64,000 bases of DNA, taken from contig CALYBJ010000002.1 in assembly GCA_944412445.1 (NCBI GenBank), positions 1 to 64,000 on the forward strand. The letters run 5' to 3'. A program made the translations under genes and the position numbers. A model generated the notes under the pieces. It worked only from the letters and a program-made list of their open reading frames with translations. It was not told where the DNA came from and ran no database searches. Origin of the DNA: an uncultured Clostridia bacterium. GTDB lineage: Bacteria > Bacillota > Clostridia > Oscillospirales > Acutalibacteraceae. Shown piece by piece: positions 1-8,928 of this stretch. Within the stretch, counting starts at the first letter, position 1. Each line of letters opens with the position of its first letter.

Positions 1-77
1 CGAAATCGGCAGACGCAAGGGACTTAAAATCCCTCGGTAGCAATACCGTACCGGTTCAAGTCCGGTCACCAGCACCA
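1..77 (+). tRNA. tRNA-Leu (UAA), 5' end cut off by the window
   Basis: The 3' part of a class II tRNA. The anticodon stem AGGGA/TCCCT closes a seven-base loop CTTAAAA with anticodon TAA, which reads the Leu codon UUA. A long variable arm (CGGTAG..TACCG) follows, as expected for tRNA-Leu. The T arm is ACCGG-TTCAAGT-CCGGT at 50-66, then the 3' acceptor strand CACCAGC at 67-73, discriminator A and an encoded CCA at 75-77. The 5' acceptor strand and part of the D arm lie outside the window. Confidence 0.93.
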
Positions 78-111
78 AAAAGACGGATTAAAATCGTCTT
101 AGTTTATTTAA

Positions 112-147
112 AACCCTGTTTTCATGTGAAGACAGGGTTAATTTTTT
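112..147 (+). terminator. Rho-independent terminator after tRNA-Leu
   Basis: A strong hairpin, AACCCTGTTTTC / GAAGACAGGGTT with an ATGT loop and one G-U pair, is followed by AATTTTTTG. It ends transcription of the tRNA. A smaller hairpin (AAGACG/CGTCTT, 80-100) precedes it. Confidence 0.8.
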
Positions 148-194
148 GTGTTAAGAAAGAAAGCAAAAAGAAATTAATATAATCTGTTTAAAAT

Positions 195-1977
195 TCAATT
201 AAGACTGTTTATGTATTCTTGAACTTCATCTGGGAGTGTCAGGTCCGGAGTAACATTAATTTTTTTTGCCAGCGGATTTACTTCGGTCAATATACTGTTT
301 ATCATATCCGGTATATCTAAAATTTTTTGTTAGTACTGTTCTACCTTTCTGTTGTTTTCTGTTTTTGTATAATATTCATACCCTGTTTTTAAAACATTAA
401 AATAGTCTATATATTCAGCTAATTCAAATTTTGTTGCATTAAGAGACATAATTTTATATTCAACAGCTTTATCAAAATCACCGGTATATTGGCTGATTGT
501 TGCAAGAGCATCATATGCAATGGGGCTATATTTATTTCTTTTAATAACGCTTTCCGCTGTTTCTTTTGCAATGTTTACATCTTCTGTTTGTCTTAAAACG
601 ACTAATTGAGAGTCTGTAAGGTAAGGATAAATTTTAATTGCGTCTTCGTAATTTTCGTTGTTTTCCAGATATGTGGCAGTAAACATAGGAATACAGATGC
701 ATATTAAAAAAAACGATAAAATTTTTATTGCTAAAAGTAAAAATTTATTTTTTGATATTGTTAAATCTTTTCCGGTGCTGACAGTGCAGTTATTTTTAAT
801 GTTTTTTGACTTTTTGCTTATAACTGTTTTTGAAGGAAACTCAAATTTAAAATGTTTTCCCTTTTCAAAATCAAAGCACAAAACTGCAATACAAAAAACA
901 GAAAGAAATTGAAGATCAAAATCAAGAAATATGCGCAGACCAATTGCGGCGAGCAAGAATTTTCGGAGCATACTGGTGTTTCTTGATATTAAGCTTTTAA
1001 TCCATCCGACAAAAAACAGTATTGCCGGTATCCAGCCAATATCAAGTAAGAATTGCAAATATTCATTATGGATAAAAGCTACGCTGTAAACGGTTGATTG
1101 AATAGAATATTGAATATACTTGTAACCGTTATATCCAAGTCCGAAAGGATGTTTAATTATAAGGGGCAATGCATCATAATAATAAACAAATCTGATTACA
1201 AGTGTTTTTGAATCAAGAAAGCTTGTCAGATAGTGCGCAACATTAGTTAAGTTATCCGAAAAATATGCGTAAGCAGCCGCAGCAGCAGCAAGGACTGCAA
1301 ATGCAGGAAAAACAAATTTTCTGGCAAATTTTAGTTTGAAGCTAAGTGCAGCAATAAGAATTGCCGTTATTATAAAAACCGTTCGGCTTCCGGAAAGAAG
1401 AAGACCAGTAATAAGTATAGCTGCAATTAATGGCGGAATCCATTTTTTGTGAAATGATGAAAAAGAAAATATAGTGATAATAAGCCCGCATAAAAGAAAA
1501 ATTGCAAAAGTATTGGCGTAGCCGAATCCTCCGTGAAATCTGTAGTTCGTATAAAAATTGCTTTAGAGATGTTCAAAAAAATACATGGGAGCGCCGAACA
1601 CAGTTAAAACGGCTCCGGCAAAAGGAACAGTTAATAAGAGATTGTGTTTGGCTTCAGGTGAAATTTGCATTATAATCAGCATGAATGGCAGCAGCGGTAA
1701 GAATTTAAAGAATCCAACGAAGCAGCCCCCCCCCAGTCAACAGCAAACGGAAGCGCAATGAGATATGCTGCGGTAAAAATAACTATACTCATGCTTTGCA
1801 GATTTAAATTTAACAAAATAAATTTATTTTTGTTAATATGTGTAATAGGAATACAGATAAGCAGAACACAAAAGCCTATGCATACATATTCCGGAAAGCC
1901 GCCGCTGAAAAATGGAAACAAAAACATTAAAGCATATAAAAATAGAGGTTATTGACTGTTCTGTTGGTTTTTGTCAT
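195..1977 (-). pseudogene. Decayed O-antigen ligase/Wzy-type membrane protein with C-terminal TPR-like region
   Basis: The remnant of a roughly 590-residue polytopic membrane protein of the O-antigen ligase (Wzy_C) family. Such proteins polymerise or transfer surface polysaccharide. Visible family signs are hydrophobic segments throughout, the loop around HPFGLGYNGYKY, the segment HNEYLQFLLDIGW, and a helical TPR-like tail. A start with a good RBS (AAAGGA, then ATG at 1977-1975) gives MTKTNRTVNNLYFYML. The frame then breaks at a T tract near 1929-1932 and resumes one base out of phase. A run of nine Gs on the coding strand (1726-1734) causes a second one-base shift; seven or ten Gs would keep the frame. 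In-frame TAA codons interrupt it at 1563-1565 and 330-332, after which the same frame continues to TGA at 195-197. Longest surviving open stretches: 1676-1927 and 330-1562. Four independent lesions indicate a pseudogene rather than one sequencing error. Confidence 0.85.
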
Positions 1978-2114
1978 AGTTTATCCTTTCGTCAAAGTAT
2001 TGATTAAAAAACTGCGCATAACAAAGTTAAAAATTTTGAATGTTCCGGACTCAATTTTTTAATATGTACTTAAAATAGTAAAAAATATTTTTATTACACT
2101 TTAGCACAATTGAA

Positions 2115-2389
2115 TTCATATCGTCAAGCAATCCATTATTAAAAGCATCAAATTAATTGTACATAAATTTGTTTTTTATGTAAAAAGTGTAAAGATAATT
2201 TTTCTGACAGAGTTTTCAAATTTTGAAGAACTTTATACGCTTTGCAGCAAAATCAGAGACACAACAGCTGCATTAAATCATATTTTTGATAATGTGATTT
2301 TTGACTGTTCTTCATGCAGTTTGAAAGAAATATATGATGAGATAGACGGAATGAAGGAGCTTCACAGAAATAAATCCAAACTGCCATGA
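2115..2389 (+). pseudogene. Orphan 3' gene fragment with a Cys-x-x-Cys motif, no start
   Basis: An open frame without any plausible start or RBS runs from about 2115 to TGA at 2387-2389. The last 60 residues look like real protein (FSNFEELYTLCSKIRD, then FDCSSCSLKEIYDEIDGMKE). The 5' part is AT-rich and protein-like only in places. The CxxC followed by an acidic IYDEIDGMKELH tail faintly recalls C-terminal ends of CO dehydrogenase/acetyl-CoA synthase-related proteins, but I cannot confirm that. Read as the tail of a gene that lost its body. The rest of the 1978-2513 interval shows nothing I can name. Confidence 0.45.
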
Positions 2390-2513
2390 TATTTTTCTTG
2401 TTATTATAATTAACTATTGTTACGCCGCTTTAGAATTTTGAATTATTGATATATTTTTTGATATAGCTTGCATACCGCATAAATGTTTTTCCGGCAGAGT
2501 TTTTAATTTATGC

Positions 2514-2542
2514 TTGTAATTTTATCTATACAGGTGTATAAT
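2514..2542 (+). promoter_or_regulatory. Sigma-A type promoter of upp
   Basis: TTGTAA at 2514-2519, 17-base spacer, TATAAT at 2537-2542. It sits 24 bases before the upp start codon. Confidence 0.7.
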
Positions 2543-2566
2543 TTTTATGAAAAAGGAGGAATTATA

Positions 2567-3196
2567 ATGGGAAAAGTAATGATAACAGATCATCCCCTGA
2601 TACAGCATAAGCTTTCAATAATAAGAGATAAGGACACATCGTCAAAGGATTTCAGAACAATTATAGGTGAAATCGCTATGCTTATGACTTATGAGGCAAC
2701 GAGGGATCTTCCGCTTGCGGAGGTAAAGGTAGAAACGCCTGTAGCTGTTGCATCCACAAAAAAGCTGGCTGGAAAGAAGCTGGCGATAATCCCGATTTTA
2801 AGAGCAGGCCTGGGCATGGTAGACGGAGTTCTGAATATGATACCATCTGCAAGAGTAGGTCACATAGGGCTTTACAGAGATCCGGAGACATTACAGCCGG
2901 TTGAGTATTACTGCAAGCTTCCTGCCGATATAGGCGAGAGAGAAGTTATAGTTGTAGATCCCATGCTTGCCACAGGCGGCTCCGCAATAGACGCTATTAC
3001 GCAGATAAAAAAGAGAAATCCGAAAAACATCAAATTTATGTGTACCATAGCAGCTCCCGAAGGAATTGAAGCGCTTTCAAAGGCTCATCCCGATGTTGAT
3101 ATTTACTGTGCTGCGTGTGATGAGAAGCTTAATGACCACGGTTATATTGTTCCCGGCTTAGGCGACGCAGGAGACAGAATTTTCGGAACAAAATAA
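2567..3196 (+). CDS. upp: Uracil phosphoribosyltransferase
   Basis: Converts uracil and PRPP to UMP in pyrimidine salvage, in the cytoplasm. The 209-residue length is the family norm. The PRPP-binding loop [12 protein letters not shown] lies near residues 128-139, and the uracil-binding C-terminal segment with [13 protein letters not shown] is complete. The frame stays open upstream, but the start is set at ATG 2567 because AAAGGAGG lies directly before it and the resulting N terminus ([15 protein letters not shown]) is typical. It has its own promoter at 2514-2542 and a terminator at 3207-3238, so it is probably monocistronic. Confidence 0.96.
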   Translation: MGKVMITDHPLIQHKLSIIRDKDTSSKDFRTIIGEIAMLMTYEATRDLPLAEVKVETPVAVASTKKLAGKKLAIIPILRAGLGMVDGVLNMIPSARVGHIGLYRDPETLQPVEYYCKLPADIGEREVIVVDPMLATGGSAIDAITQIKKRNPKNIKFMCTIAAPEGIEALSKAHPDVDIYCAACDEKLNDHGYIVPGLGDAGDRIFGTK

Positions 3197-3206
3197 TTAA
3201 ACAGTG

Positions 3207-3238
3207 AAAGGGGCAGAGAACTGCTCCTTTTGTTTTGG
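3207..3238 (+). terminator. Terminator between upp and the ylmH-like gene
   Basis: AAAGGGGCAG/CTGCTCCTTT with an AGAA loop (3207-3230) is followed by TGTTTT. It lies only 12 bases before the start of the next gene, so some readthrough into that gene is possible. Confidence 0.65.
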
Positions 3239-3249
3239 TGAGGTGAGTT

Positions 3250-3996
3250 ATAACGGAGGAAAAGGAACTGACTGTAAGCAGATTCAAAGACCTTTCTCAA
3301 AGGTCTTATAATAAAAATATATGGACTTATTCTGAGTTTCTTACACTTTCTCAGCAAAGCGATCTGTATTGCCTAAAACTGCCTGTCAGAGTAACAGAAT
3401 TCGGCGGTTATGATGCGGCTGAAAGGAAGATAGCAGTTTTCGGAGATATTGAGAGTATAGGTTATGAGCCGGATTATCCCGTTGATATAATAAAAATAAG
3501 TCCCGTTAATGAAAAATTTTCTCAGGAGCTTACTCACAGAGATTTTTTAGGCTCCCTTATGGGAGCGGGAATAAAGCGGGAGATGATAGGGGATATTATT
3601 ATAAACGGCGGCGACGCTTATGTTTTCTGCATTAATACGGTAACGGATTATATTTGCAATACTGTTGAATATATAAAGAGAACAAAGGTAAAATGCACTG
3701 CCGCTGACCGCTTGCCGGAAGAATTTTCTGTTTCATCGGTTACAGAGGAACATATTATCTCTTCAATGCGTCTTGATGTTATTGTCGCTTCCGTATATAA
3801 CTTATCACGAAGCGATGCAAAAAGGCTTTTTGACGGTGAGAAAGTATTTATTAACGGTCGAAATGCGGAAAATTCTTCATTAATAAAAAACGGAGATATT
3901 GTTTCGGTAAGGGGCTGTGGCCGTTTCAGGTTCATTGAAATTTTGCGCAGCACGAAAAAAGGAAAGCTTGTTGCCGGAACCGAAAAATATATTTAA
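3250..3996 (+). CDS. ylmH: YlmH-like RNA-binding protein (S4 domain), apparent ATA start
   Basis: A 248-residue protein of the YlmH family, which has a C-terminal S4 RNA-binding domain and in Firmicutes usually sits near division genes; homologues act on stalled 50S ribosome complexes. Seen here: an N-terminal helical region (LTVSRFKDLSQRSYNK), the central HRDFLGSLMGAGIKREMIGD block near residues 97-116, and an S4 domain around residues 175-245 (RLDVIVASVYNLSRSDAKRL). The frame is clearly coding from about 3253, but no ATG, GTG or TTG lies between the upstream in-frame TGA and the conserved region. ATA at 3250-3252, preceded by GAGGTGAG at 3240-3247, fits the family start (M-T-E-E). The first ATG (3559) would remove over 100 conserved residues. 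Function is confident; the start is inferred. Confidence 0.85.
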   Translation: MTEEKELTVSRFKDLSQRSYNKNIWTYSEFLTLSQQSDLYCLKLPVRVTEFGGYDAAERKIAVFGDIESIGYEPDYPVDIIKISPVNEKFSQELTHRDFLGSLMGAGIKREMIGDIIINGGDAYVFCINTVTDYICNTVEYIKRTKVKCTAADRLPEEFSVSSVTEEHIISSMRLDVIVASVYNLSRSDAKRLFDGEKVFINGRNAENSSLIKNGDIVSVRGCGRFRFIEILRSTKKGKLVAGTEKYI

Positions 3997-4010
3997 TATT
4001 AACTCAAATA

Positions 4011-4046
4011 CGAAGGCCTCCCGTAAAAACGAGAGGTCTTCGCTTT
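4011..4046. terminator. Hairpin between convergent genes
   Basis: CGAAGGCCTCCCG / CGAGAGGTCTTCG (4011-4042, TAAAA loop, two G-U pairs) separates the plus-strand ylmH-like gene from the minus-strand kinase gene. A short CTTTATG follows on the plus strand, so it is a plausible bidirectional terminator. Confidence 0.6.
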
Positions 4047-4050
4047 ATGT

Positions 4051-6576
4051 TTATGCGTTATCGGAATCGGCGTTTCTGCCGCTGTCCTTTGCAGGCAGCT
4101 GGACTATAGCCTTAAACAGGTCGCCGTCAATAATGATTTTCAGCTCTCCGTCCTGAAGCAGGCACAGATCTTTGGCTATTGAAAGTCCGAGTCCGTTGCC
4201 TTCTCTTGTTCTTGACTGGTCGCCTCGTACAAACCTTTCGGTAAGCTCATCCGGAGAAATATTCAGAGGCTCGCATGAAATGTTTTTTATTTCAAAATAG
4301 CTGTATTTGCCGTCGCCGTAAACTGAAATATAGACTCTTGTATCGGCAGCGGAATATTTTTTTGCATTGCTTAAAAGATTAGAGATAATCCGATAGGTTT
4401 TTGAGCCGTCGGCAAAAACCTCGGGAGGCGTTTCGGGCTGATTAAAAATTATTGTGTTGCCGTTAGCTTCCATTTCGGGAGCGAACTCTGCTATAGCCTG
4501 AGCCGTCAGCTCGGAAAGATTAAGAACCGATTTATTTAGCGTAACATTTCCGGTTGATACCTTTGAGGCTTCAATTAAATCTTCTATCAGTCTTTTAAGC
4601 TTAAAGGACTGCTTGTTTATAACTGAAATGTATTTCTTTGCTTTTTCATCGGTAATATCGCAGCTTTTAAGCAAATCGGAATATGTTATAAGAGATGTTA
4701 AAGGAGTTTTCAGGTCGTGGGAAACATTAGTTATAAGCTCTGTTTTCATTTGTTCGTCCCTGACAGCTTTGGCGACGGCTTCACTGAGCTCATAGTTGGC
4801 GTTGGTAAGGTTCATAGCAAGGAGCGCCAAGGATTTAGGAACCTTTTCGCTGCCGAAATCTACATTTTCATGCCGGCAGGAAGCGTCAATAATTTTGTCG
4901 AGATTGTAAATGTATTTCACTGTGAAAACAGCGCACAGGGCATTAAATGCAATCATAACGAGAAGAACAACTATTGCCGATAATGGTGTGTAAAGTATTG
5001 CCATTGAACCTAAAAATGAAAATATTGCATTTATAAGCACATATCCCGCAGTCAGAAAAATAAACTTAATATGAAAAATTCTGGGAGTGTATGAAAAAAT
5101 TGCTTTAAGTTTTTTAAGGAGTCCGAAAATTGATATAAATATTTTACCGATCAGTGTATTTTTTAAGATTGATAAACCGGCTTTTTTTATTCTTACAGCG
5201 GAGGCAAGACATTCCGTAAAAACTGCGAAGCAAAATGCTCCGGCGAGAGCAAAAGCGAGTGCGCCGTAGTCTGAAAGTATATATGAAAAATAATTGCTTC
5301 TTAAAACTTCGCTTGCTGCCGCCAACGCCAGAAATACAGTGCCCACAATAATTCCTAAAGATAAAATCAAATGCAAATCAGAAGGAAGCCGGTCAATATA
5401 TGCCGTAACGGGAGTATCTGTGCCGTTTTTATGACCGCAGAGCATTAAAAGCAGAACAAGAAAAACAACAGCTGAAATAAAAGAAATTATCAGTATCGCA
5501 AGGTTGACCTGAGCGGAAAAAGTGTCATAATTATTGAAAACCGAAAAAATTTCGGAATATGCGTCATTTGATTCATTTAAATCATTCTCAAGGAAAATAT
5601 ACATTTCCTTAAAGCTGCTTTCTCCTGTAATAAGTGAGGATATAGAATCTTTTAAAGCAGGATTTAAAATTCCGTTGATTACGGCGTTAACGCTGTTTGA
5701 GTAAAGGGATATTTTATAATTGTCAAGTGAATCGGCAGAGGGGATAAAATCTATATTTTTATAAACCTTGTCGTTGTAGGCAACCAAATAATATTTAAAA
5801 TTTTTTAAAAGCGACAGAGAATAATTTGCTTCGTATGCTGAATCGAGGGAATATAAAACAGCGTTCATGTTATCGTTGTACTGAGAAGTAAAATCCTTTG
5901 ACGCCTGATTTTCAGAGAGGTTCATATCCTCCGTATACAAGTTAAGATTGAAACTGGTATCAGAGTTTAATGTAATTGTATATTCATAAGAAAAAGACTG
6001 AGTAAAAGCATCAGTTCTCACAAGGGCTTCATAATTTAAAAACTCTCTGCCTTTGGCATTGCCGAGAATTATCTGAGCAAGCTCTATGTTTTTCGGCACA
6101 CTGCCGCCGTCTTCAGCATTATCGCTGTAAGCAGTTGCATATTCTGCGTAGTATTCATTAGGAAGAGTAACAGAATCGGCAGTATATTCATAATTAAAGT
6201 ACGAATCGTCGTAGTTTTCAACGGCATATCTCAGCTCATCTTCTATAATTTTCGCCTTTTTATCAAGAAATGAATTGACAGCGCCGTTAATTATACTTTT
6301 TGACTGCTCGGCAAAAACAGCCTCTATTGATGAAGTATCTGAAGCAGCAACGGTTCTGAGATTGATAATATCATTTAAGAATTGATTTTTGAAAAGCTCC
6401 GAGTAGGAAATATCTGCTGACGAACCGTTGAAATATGAGTTGAATCCGTATACATAAGAAGCAATTATGATTGACGCGCATGAAAAAACCGATAAAAAGA
6501 AAAATACCGCCGAAAGCAGAAAACATATTGCTTTTGCGGCGAAGCTGTACTTAAAGTTTTTCGACTTTGTATCCAA
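4051..6576 (-). CDS. Sensor histidine kinase with large extracytoplasmic region and second membrane block
   Basis: Membrane histidine kinase of 841 residues, the partner of the regulator encoded just upstream. In order: TM segment at about 15-41; a 310-residue extracytoplasmic region rich in Tyr, Asn and Ser (about 42-355) with no recognised sensor fold; TM segments at about 358-380, 402-422, 437-460 and two or three between 503 and 556; a HisKA dimerisation region with NVSHDLKTPLTSLITYS (phospho-acceptor His620); an ATPase domain with N box NLLSNAKKYS and G box GNGLGLSIAK. The start is TTG at 6576-6574, inside the last codons of the regulator, 26 bases overlapping, which implies translational coupling. 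AAGGTGG lies about nine bases before it. Ligand unknown. It is longer than the usual 450-600 residues because of the extra membrane block. Confidence 0.9.
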   Translation of the reverse strand: MDTKSKNFKYSFAAKAICFLLSAVFFFLSVFSCASIIIASYVYGFNSYFNGSSADISYSELFKNQFLNDIINLRTVAASDTSSIEAVFAEQSKSIINGAVNSFLDKKAKIIEDELRYAVENYDDSYFNYEYTADSVTLPNEYYAEYATAYSDNAEDGGSVPKNIELAQIILGNAKGREFLNYEALVRTDAFTQSFSYEYTITLNSDTSFNLNLYTEDMNLSENQASKDFTSQYNDNMNAVLYSLDSAYEANYSLSLLKNFKYYLVAYNDKVYKNIDFIPSADSLDNYKISLYSNSVNAVINGILNPALKDSISSLITGESSFKEMYIFLENDLNESNDAYSEIFSVFNNYDTFSAQVNLAILIISFISAVVFLVLLLMLCGHKNGTDTPVTAYIDRLPSDLHLILSLGIIVGTVFLALAAASEVLRSNYFSYILSDYGALAFALAGAFCFAVFTECLASAVRIKKAGLSILKNTLIGKIFISIFGLLKKLKAIFSYTPRIFHIKFIFLTAGYVLINAIFSFLGSMAILYTPLSAIVVLLVMIAFNALCAVFTVKYIYNLDKIIDASCRHENVDFGSEKVPKSLALLAMNLTNANYELSEAVAKAVRDEQMKTELITNVSHDLKTPLTSLITYSDLLKSCDITDEKAKKYISVINKQSFKLKRLIEDLIEASKVSTGNVTLNKSVLNLSELTAQAIAEFAPEMEANGNTIIFNQPETPPEVFADGSKTYRIISNLLSNAKKYSAADTRVYISVYGDGKYSYFEIKNISCEPLNISPDELTERFVRGDQSRTREGNGLGLSIAKDLCLLQDGELKIIIDGDLFKAIVQLPAKDSGRNADSDNA

Positions 6577-7240
6577 GTCCCCACACCACCTTCAAATATT
6601 TTGGGTCTTTAGGGTTAATTTCAATTTTTTCCCGAATGTTTCTTATGTGAACCGTAACTGTTTTTTCAGTTCTGAAAGCAGGCTCATTCCAGACAGCCTC
6701 ATAAATCTGAACGCTTGACAGAACTCTGCCCATGTTCTCCATAAGATATTCCAGAATACTGTATTCTCTTGCTGTAAGCTTAACCGGTTCACCGTCAACA
6801 GTGACTTCTTTGGTATCGGTATTTAATGCAAGACCTCCGGTAATAAGCGTATTGTCTGCTTTTTTCATGCTTCCCAGTGAAATATATCTTCTTATCTGAG
6901 ATTTTACTCTTGCAACAAGCTCAAGAGGATTAAAGGGCTTTGTTACATAGTCGTCGGCGCCGAAGCCCAGACCTGATATCTTGTCCGTGTCTTCGCTTTT
7001 TGCCGACAGCAGAATAATCGGAAAATTAAATTTTTCCCTGATTTTAATTGTAGTTTTAAGACCGTCCAGTCTCGGCATCATGATATCAAGGACCATGCAG
7101 TGAATTTCATGGTTTTTTATAAGCTCAAGAGCTTGGAAGCCGTCGGAAGCCGTAAGGACTTCGTAACCTTCGTTTTTAAGATAAATTTCTATTGATTCCA
7201 GAATTGCGGTATCGTCGTCGCAAACAAGAACGCAGTGCAT
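6551..7240 (-). CDS. OmpR/PhoB-family response regulator
   Basis: A 229-residue transcription factor. The receiver domain (1-120) has the acidic pocket CDDD (8-10), phospho-acceptor Asp52 in MVLDIMMPRLDG, and the conserved Lys in YVTKPF. The winged-helix DNA-binding domain fills residues about 130-229 and ends in the typical WGLGYKVEKL. It is the first gene of a two-gene operon with the histidine kinase, which it overlaps by 26 bases. GGAGATGAAAAT precedes the ATG. Targets cannot be read from the window; no ABC transporter is adjacent, unlike bacitracin-type systems. Confidence 0.93.
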   Translation of the reverse strand: MHCVLVCDDDTAILESIEIYLKNEGYEVLTASDGFQALELIKNHEIHCMVLDIMMPRLDGLKTTIKIREKFNFPIILLSAKSEDTDKISGLGFGADDYVTKPFNPLELVARVKSQIRRYISLGSMKKADNTLITGGLALNTDTKEVTVDGEPVKLTAREYSILEYLMENMGRVLSSVQIYEAVWNEPAFRTEKTVTVHIRNIREKIEINPKDPKYLKVVWGLGYKVEKL

Positions 7241-7344
7241 ATTTTCATCTCCGAAAAAATTGAATTTTTGACCCTGTCTTTATTAAACCAGTTTGTTTTT
7301 AAGAAAAGATAATGAAAAAATAAAGAAAAGTAAAGTTTAAATGA

Positions 7345-8061
7345 TTAAACGGCGCTGCGGGATAATTTTTCCTTTTTCTTCGTATATCTTGCGTACAGCG
7401 CCGCGCCGCCGAGTCCCAGCACCACCGTTGAAAGAAATACCGCTGCCGAAAGAATATAGTTGCTTTCACCTAAAGCAGAGCCGCACCAGGTTGACGTAAG
7501 TATTGAAGGTATTCTTGCAATTGAAGTAATTATAAAAAACTTAAAAATTGAAATCGGAAGAAAGTCAATAAAGTATGTTATAAGGTCTTTCGGTGTTCCG
7601 GGAATAAGATAAATTATAAACAGGGAAGAAATTACATTAATTTTTTTTATGTAGTCCTGAACAGCTGTGATTTTCTTTTCGGGAATTAAAGCATTGATAA
7701 ATTTCGTTCCGAAAATTTTTGTAAGAAGAACAATTGCAAATGAGCCGATCTCGGTACCTAAAATGCAAAGAAGCATACCCTGAAATGTGCCGAAAACATA
7801 TCCGGCGCCTATTTCAAGAGGCTCGGCAGGAACGAATTTTACAACGGTCTGCAATGATCTGATTGCCACGAAAATGACTTTTCCCCAGGAACCGAAGCTC
7901 ATAAGCCAGGAACGAAAAGTGTCCTTGTTTTTTATAATTGCCGCCAGCTCGCTACTGTATTTTGAGTAAAAGATTATGATCAGTATCAGCAGCACCGAAA
8001 AGGCGATCAGCGGTACTGTCAGCTTGTTGTCCTTTATAAACTTTGCCGTTTTCTTTATCAT
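7345..8061 (-). CDS. VTT/TVP38 (DedA-like) membrane protein
   Basis: Polytopic inner-membrane protein, about 238 residues, of the TVP38/TMEM64/YdjX group (VTT domain). Family members are implicated in lipid scrambling or undecaprenyl-phosphate handling; the role here is inferred. TM helices at about 12-34, 45-65, 75-105, 130-160, 165-190 and 200-222, with the family signature region EIGSFAIVLLTKIFGTKF and the re-entrant segment YLIPGTPKDLITY. ATG at 8061 is chosen over one five codons upstream because AGGAG lies seven bases before it. Either start places its 5' end about 110 bases inside the preceding glycosyltransferase frame, so the two genes are coupled. Confidence 0.8.
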   Translation of the reverse strand: MIKKTAKFIKDNKLTVPLIAFSVLLILIIIFYSKYSSELAAIIKNKDTFRSWLMSFGSWGKVIFVAIRSLQTVVKFVPAEPLEIGAGYVFGTFQGMLLCILGTEIGSFAIVLLTKIFGTKFINALIPEKKITAVQDYIKKINVISSLFIIYLIPGTPKDLITYFIDFLPISIFKFFIITSIARIPSILTSTWCGSALGESNYILSAAVFLSTVVLGLGGAALYARYTKKKEKLSRSAV

Positions 8062-8830
8062 TACAAAGCTCCTCATAAAATATCTTTAAAACATTTTTGC
8101 AGCCAGGCTTCCATGGCTTGTCTCTTCCGTCGAAATGTATGATTGCGGCGTTATGTCTTGCCCAGGAAGGGGAAAGCTTGAATCTGTTTAACTGCTTTAA
8201 ATCAAGATTATATCTAATGGTATCAAGCTGAGTTATTCTGTCGTAGAACATTAGATTCAGCACATCCTGATCGGCAAATTCAAGATGTATTTTTGTTGAT
8301 GTCATAAAATTGAGAATATCTTTTCCGCAGTAAAATTTTCGTAAGAGCTTCAGATTGATAAGCATAACCCCTGCATTGTAATACGGATAAATTTTAGGAA
8401 GATGCAGTCTGAACTTATTGAATACGGTAAAAAATGTATTTGTGTGTGAAGCCATTGCGAAAAAGTTGTCCTTCAAATCCATATAATACAGCTCATTGAT
8501 ACTGTTAATGCAGATTATGTCCGGATCAAGATATAATATTCTGTCAATGCTCTCCGGCAAAAAATCCGTGCAAAGCAGTCTGTAATATGTTTCTTTTGAA
8601 GTATGCTTAAGAAGTGTAAGTCCGTTAAAGTATTCAGCGCCGATCGTTATAAAGTGAACTTTATGGCAAGTGCCGGACAAGTCCATTTTGATTTTTCCCA
8701 TATCAAAGTCATTAAGAGTGCTGTGGGCAATGTAGTAATCGTTAGGTTCGTCTGAAACCTTGGAAATTGAATACAGACATATTCTCAGCGGTTCAAGATA
8801 TGAAGAATTTAAAGTAAACAAAAAATTCAT
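7952..8830 (-). CDS. Glycosyltransferase family 8 (general stress/LPS-type)
   Basis: A 292-residue GT-A fold glycosyltransferase of family 8, transferring hexose from a nucleotide sugar, probably to a cell-surface glycan or glycolipid. Motifs: N-terminal MNFLFTLNSSYLEPL, the metal-binding DxD in RILYLDPDIICINS (about residues 98-111), the acceptor region YYNAGVMLINLKLLR, and the C-terminal HFDGRDKPWKPG signature. AAAGGAG lies before the ATG. The last 35-40 residues, after FYEELC, overlap the next gene and look unlike the family, as if an earlier stop were lost. With the VTT protein it forms a small envelope operon. Confidence 0.85.
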   Translation of the reverse strand: MNFLFTLNSSYLEPLRICLYSISKVSDEPNDYYIAHSTLNDFDMGKIKMDLSGTCHKVHFITIGAEYFNGLTLLKHTSKETYYRLLCTDFLPESIDRILYLDPDIICINSINELYYMDLKDNFFAMASHTNTFFTVFNKFRLHLPKIYPYYNAGVMLINLKLLRKFYCGKDILNFMTSTKIHLEFADQDVLNLMFYDRITQLDTIRYNLDLKQLNRFKLSPSWARHNAAIIHFDGRDKPWKPGCKNVLKIFYEELCNDKENGKVYKGQQADSTADRLFGAADTDHNLLLKIQ

Positions 8831-8928
8831 GAAATTACTCCTTTAGATTATTGCAAATCTATTTAACAATTAAAAGAGCAAGAAAAAAACAAGCAAATGT
8901 AAAGAATTAATAAATTTTTCCGAAGCTT

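Noticed and set aside
80-100. Small hairpin AAGACG/CGTCTT just after tRNA-Leu as the main terminator
   Set aside because: It has a short stem and only AGTTTATTT after it; the hairpin at 112-147 is far stronger.
1726-1734. Nine-G tract as an active phase-variation switch of the surface gene
   Set aside because: Changing the tract length could not restore the protein because two in-frame stop codons and another frameshift remain.
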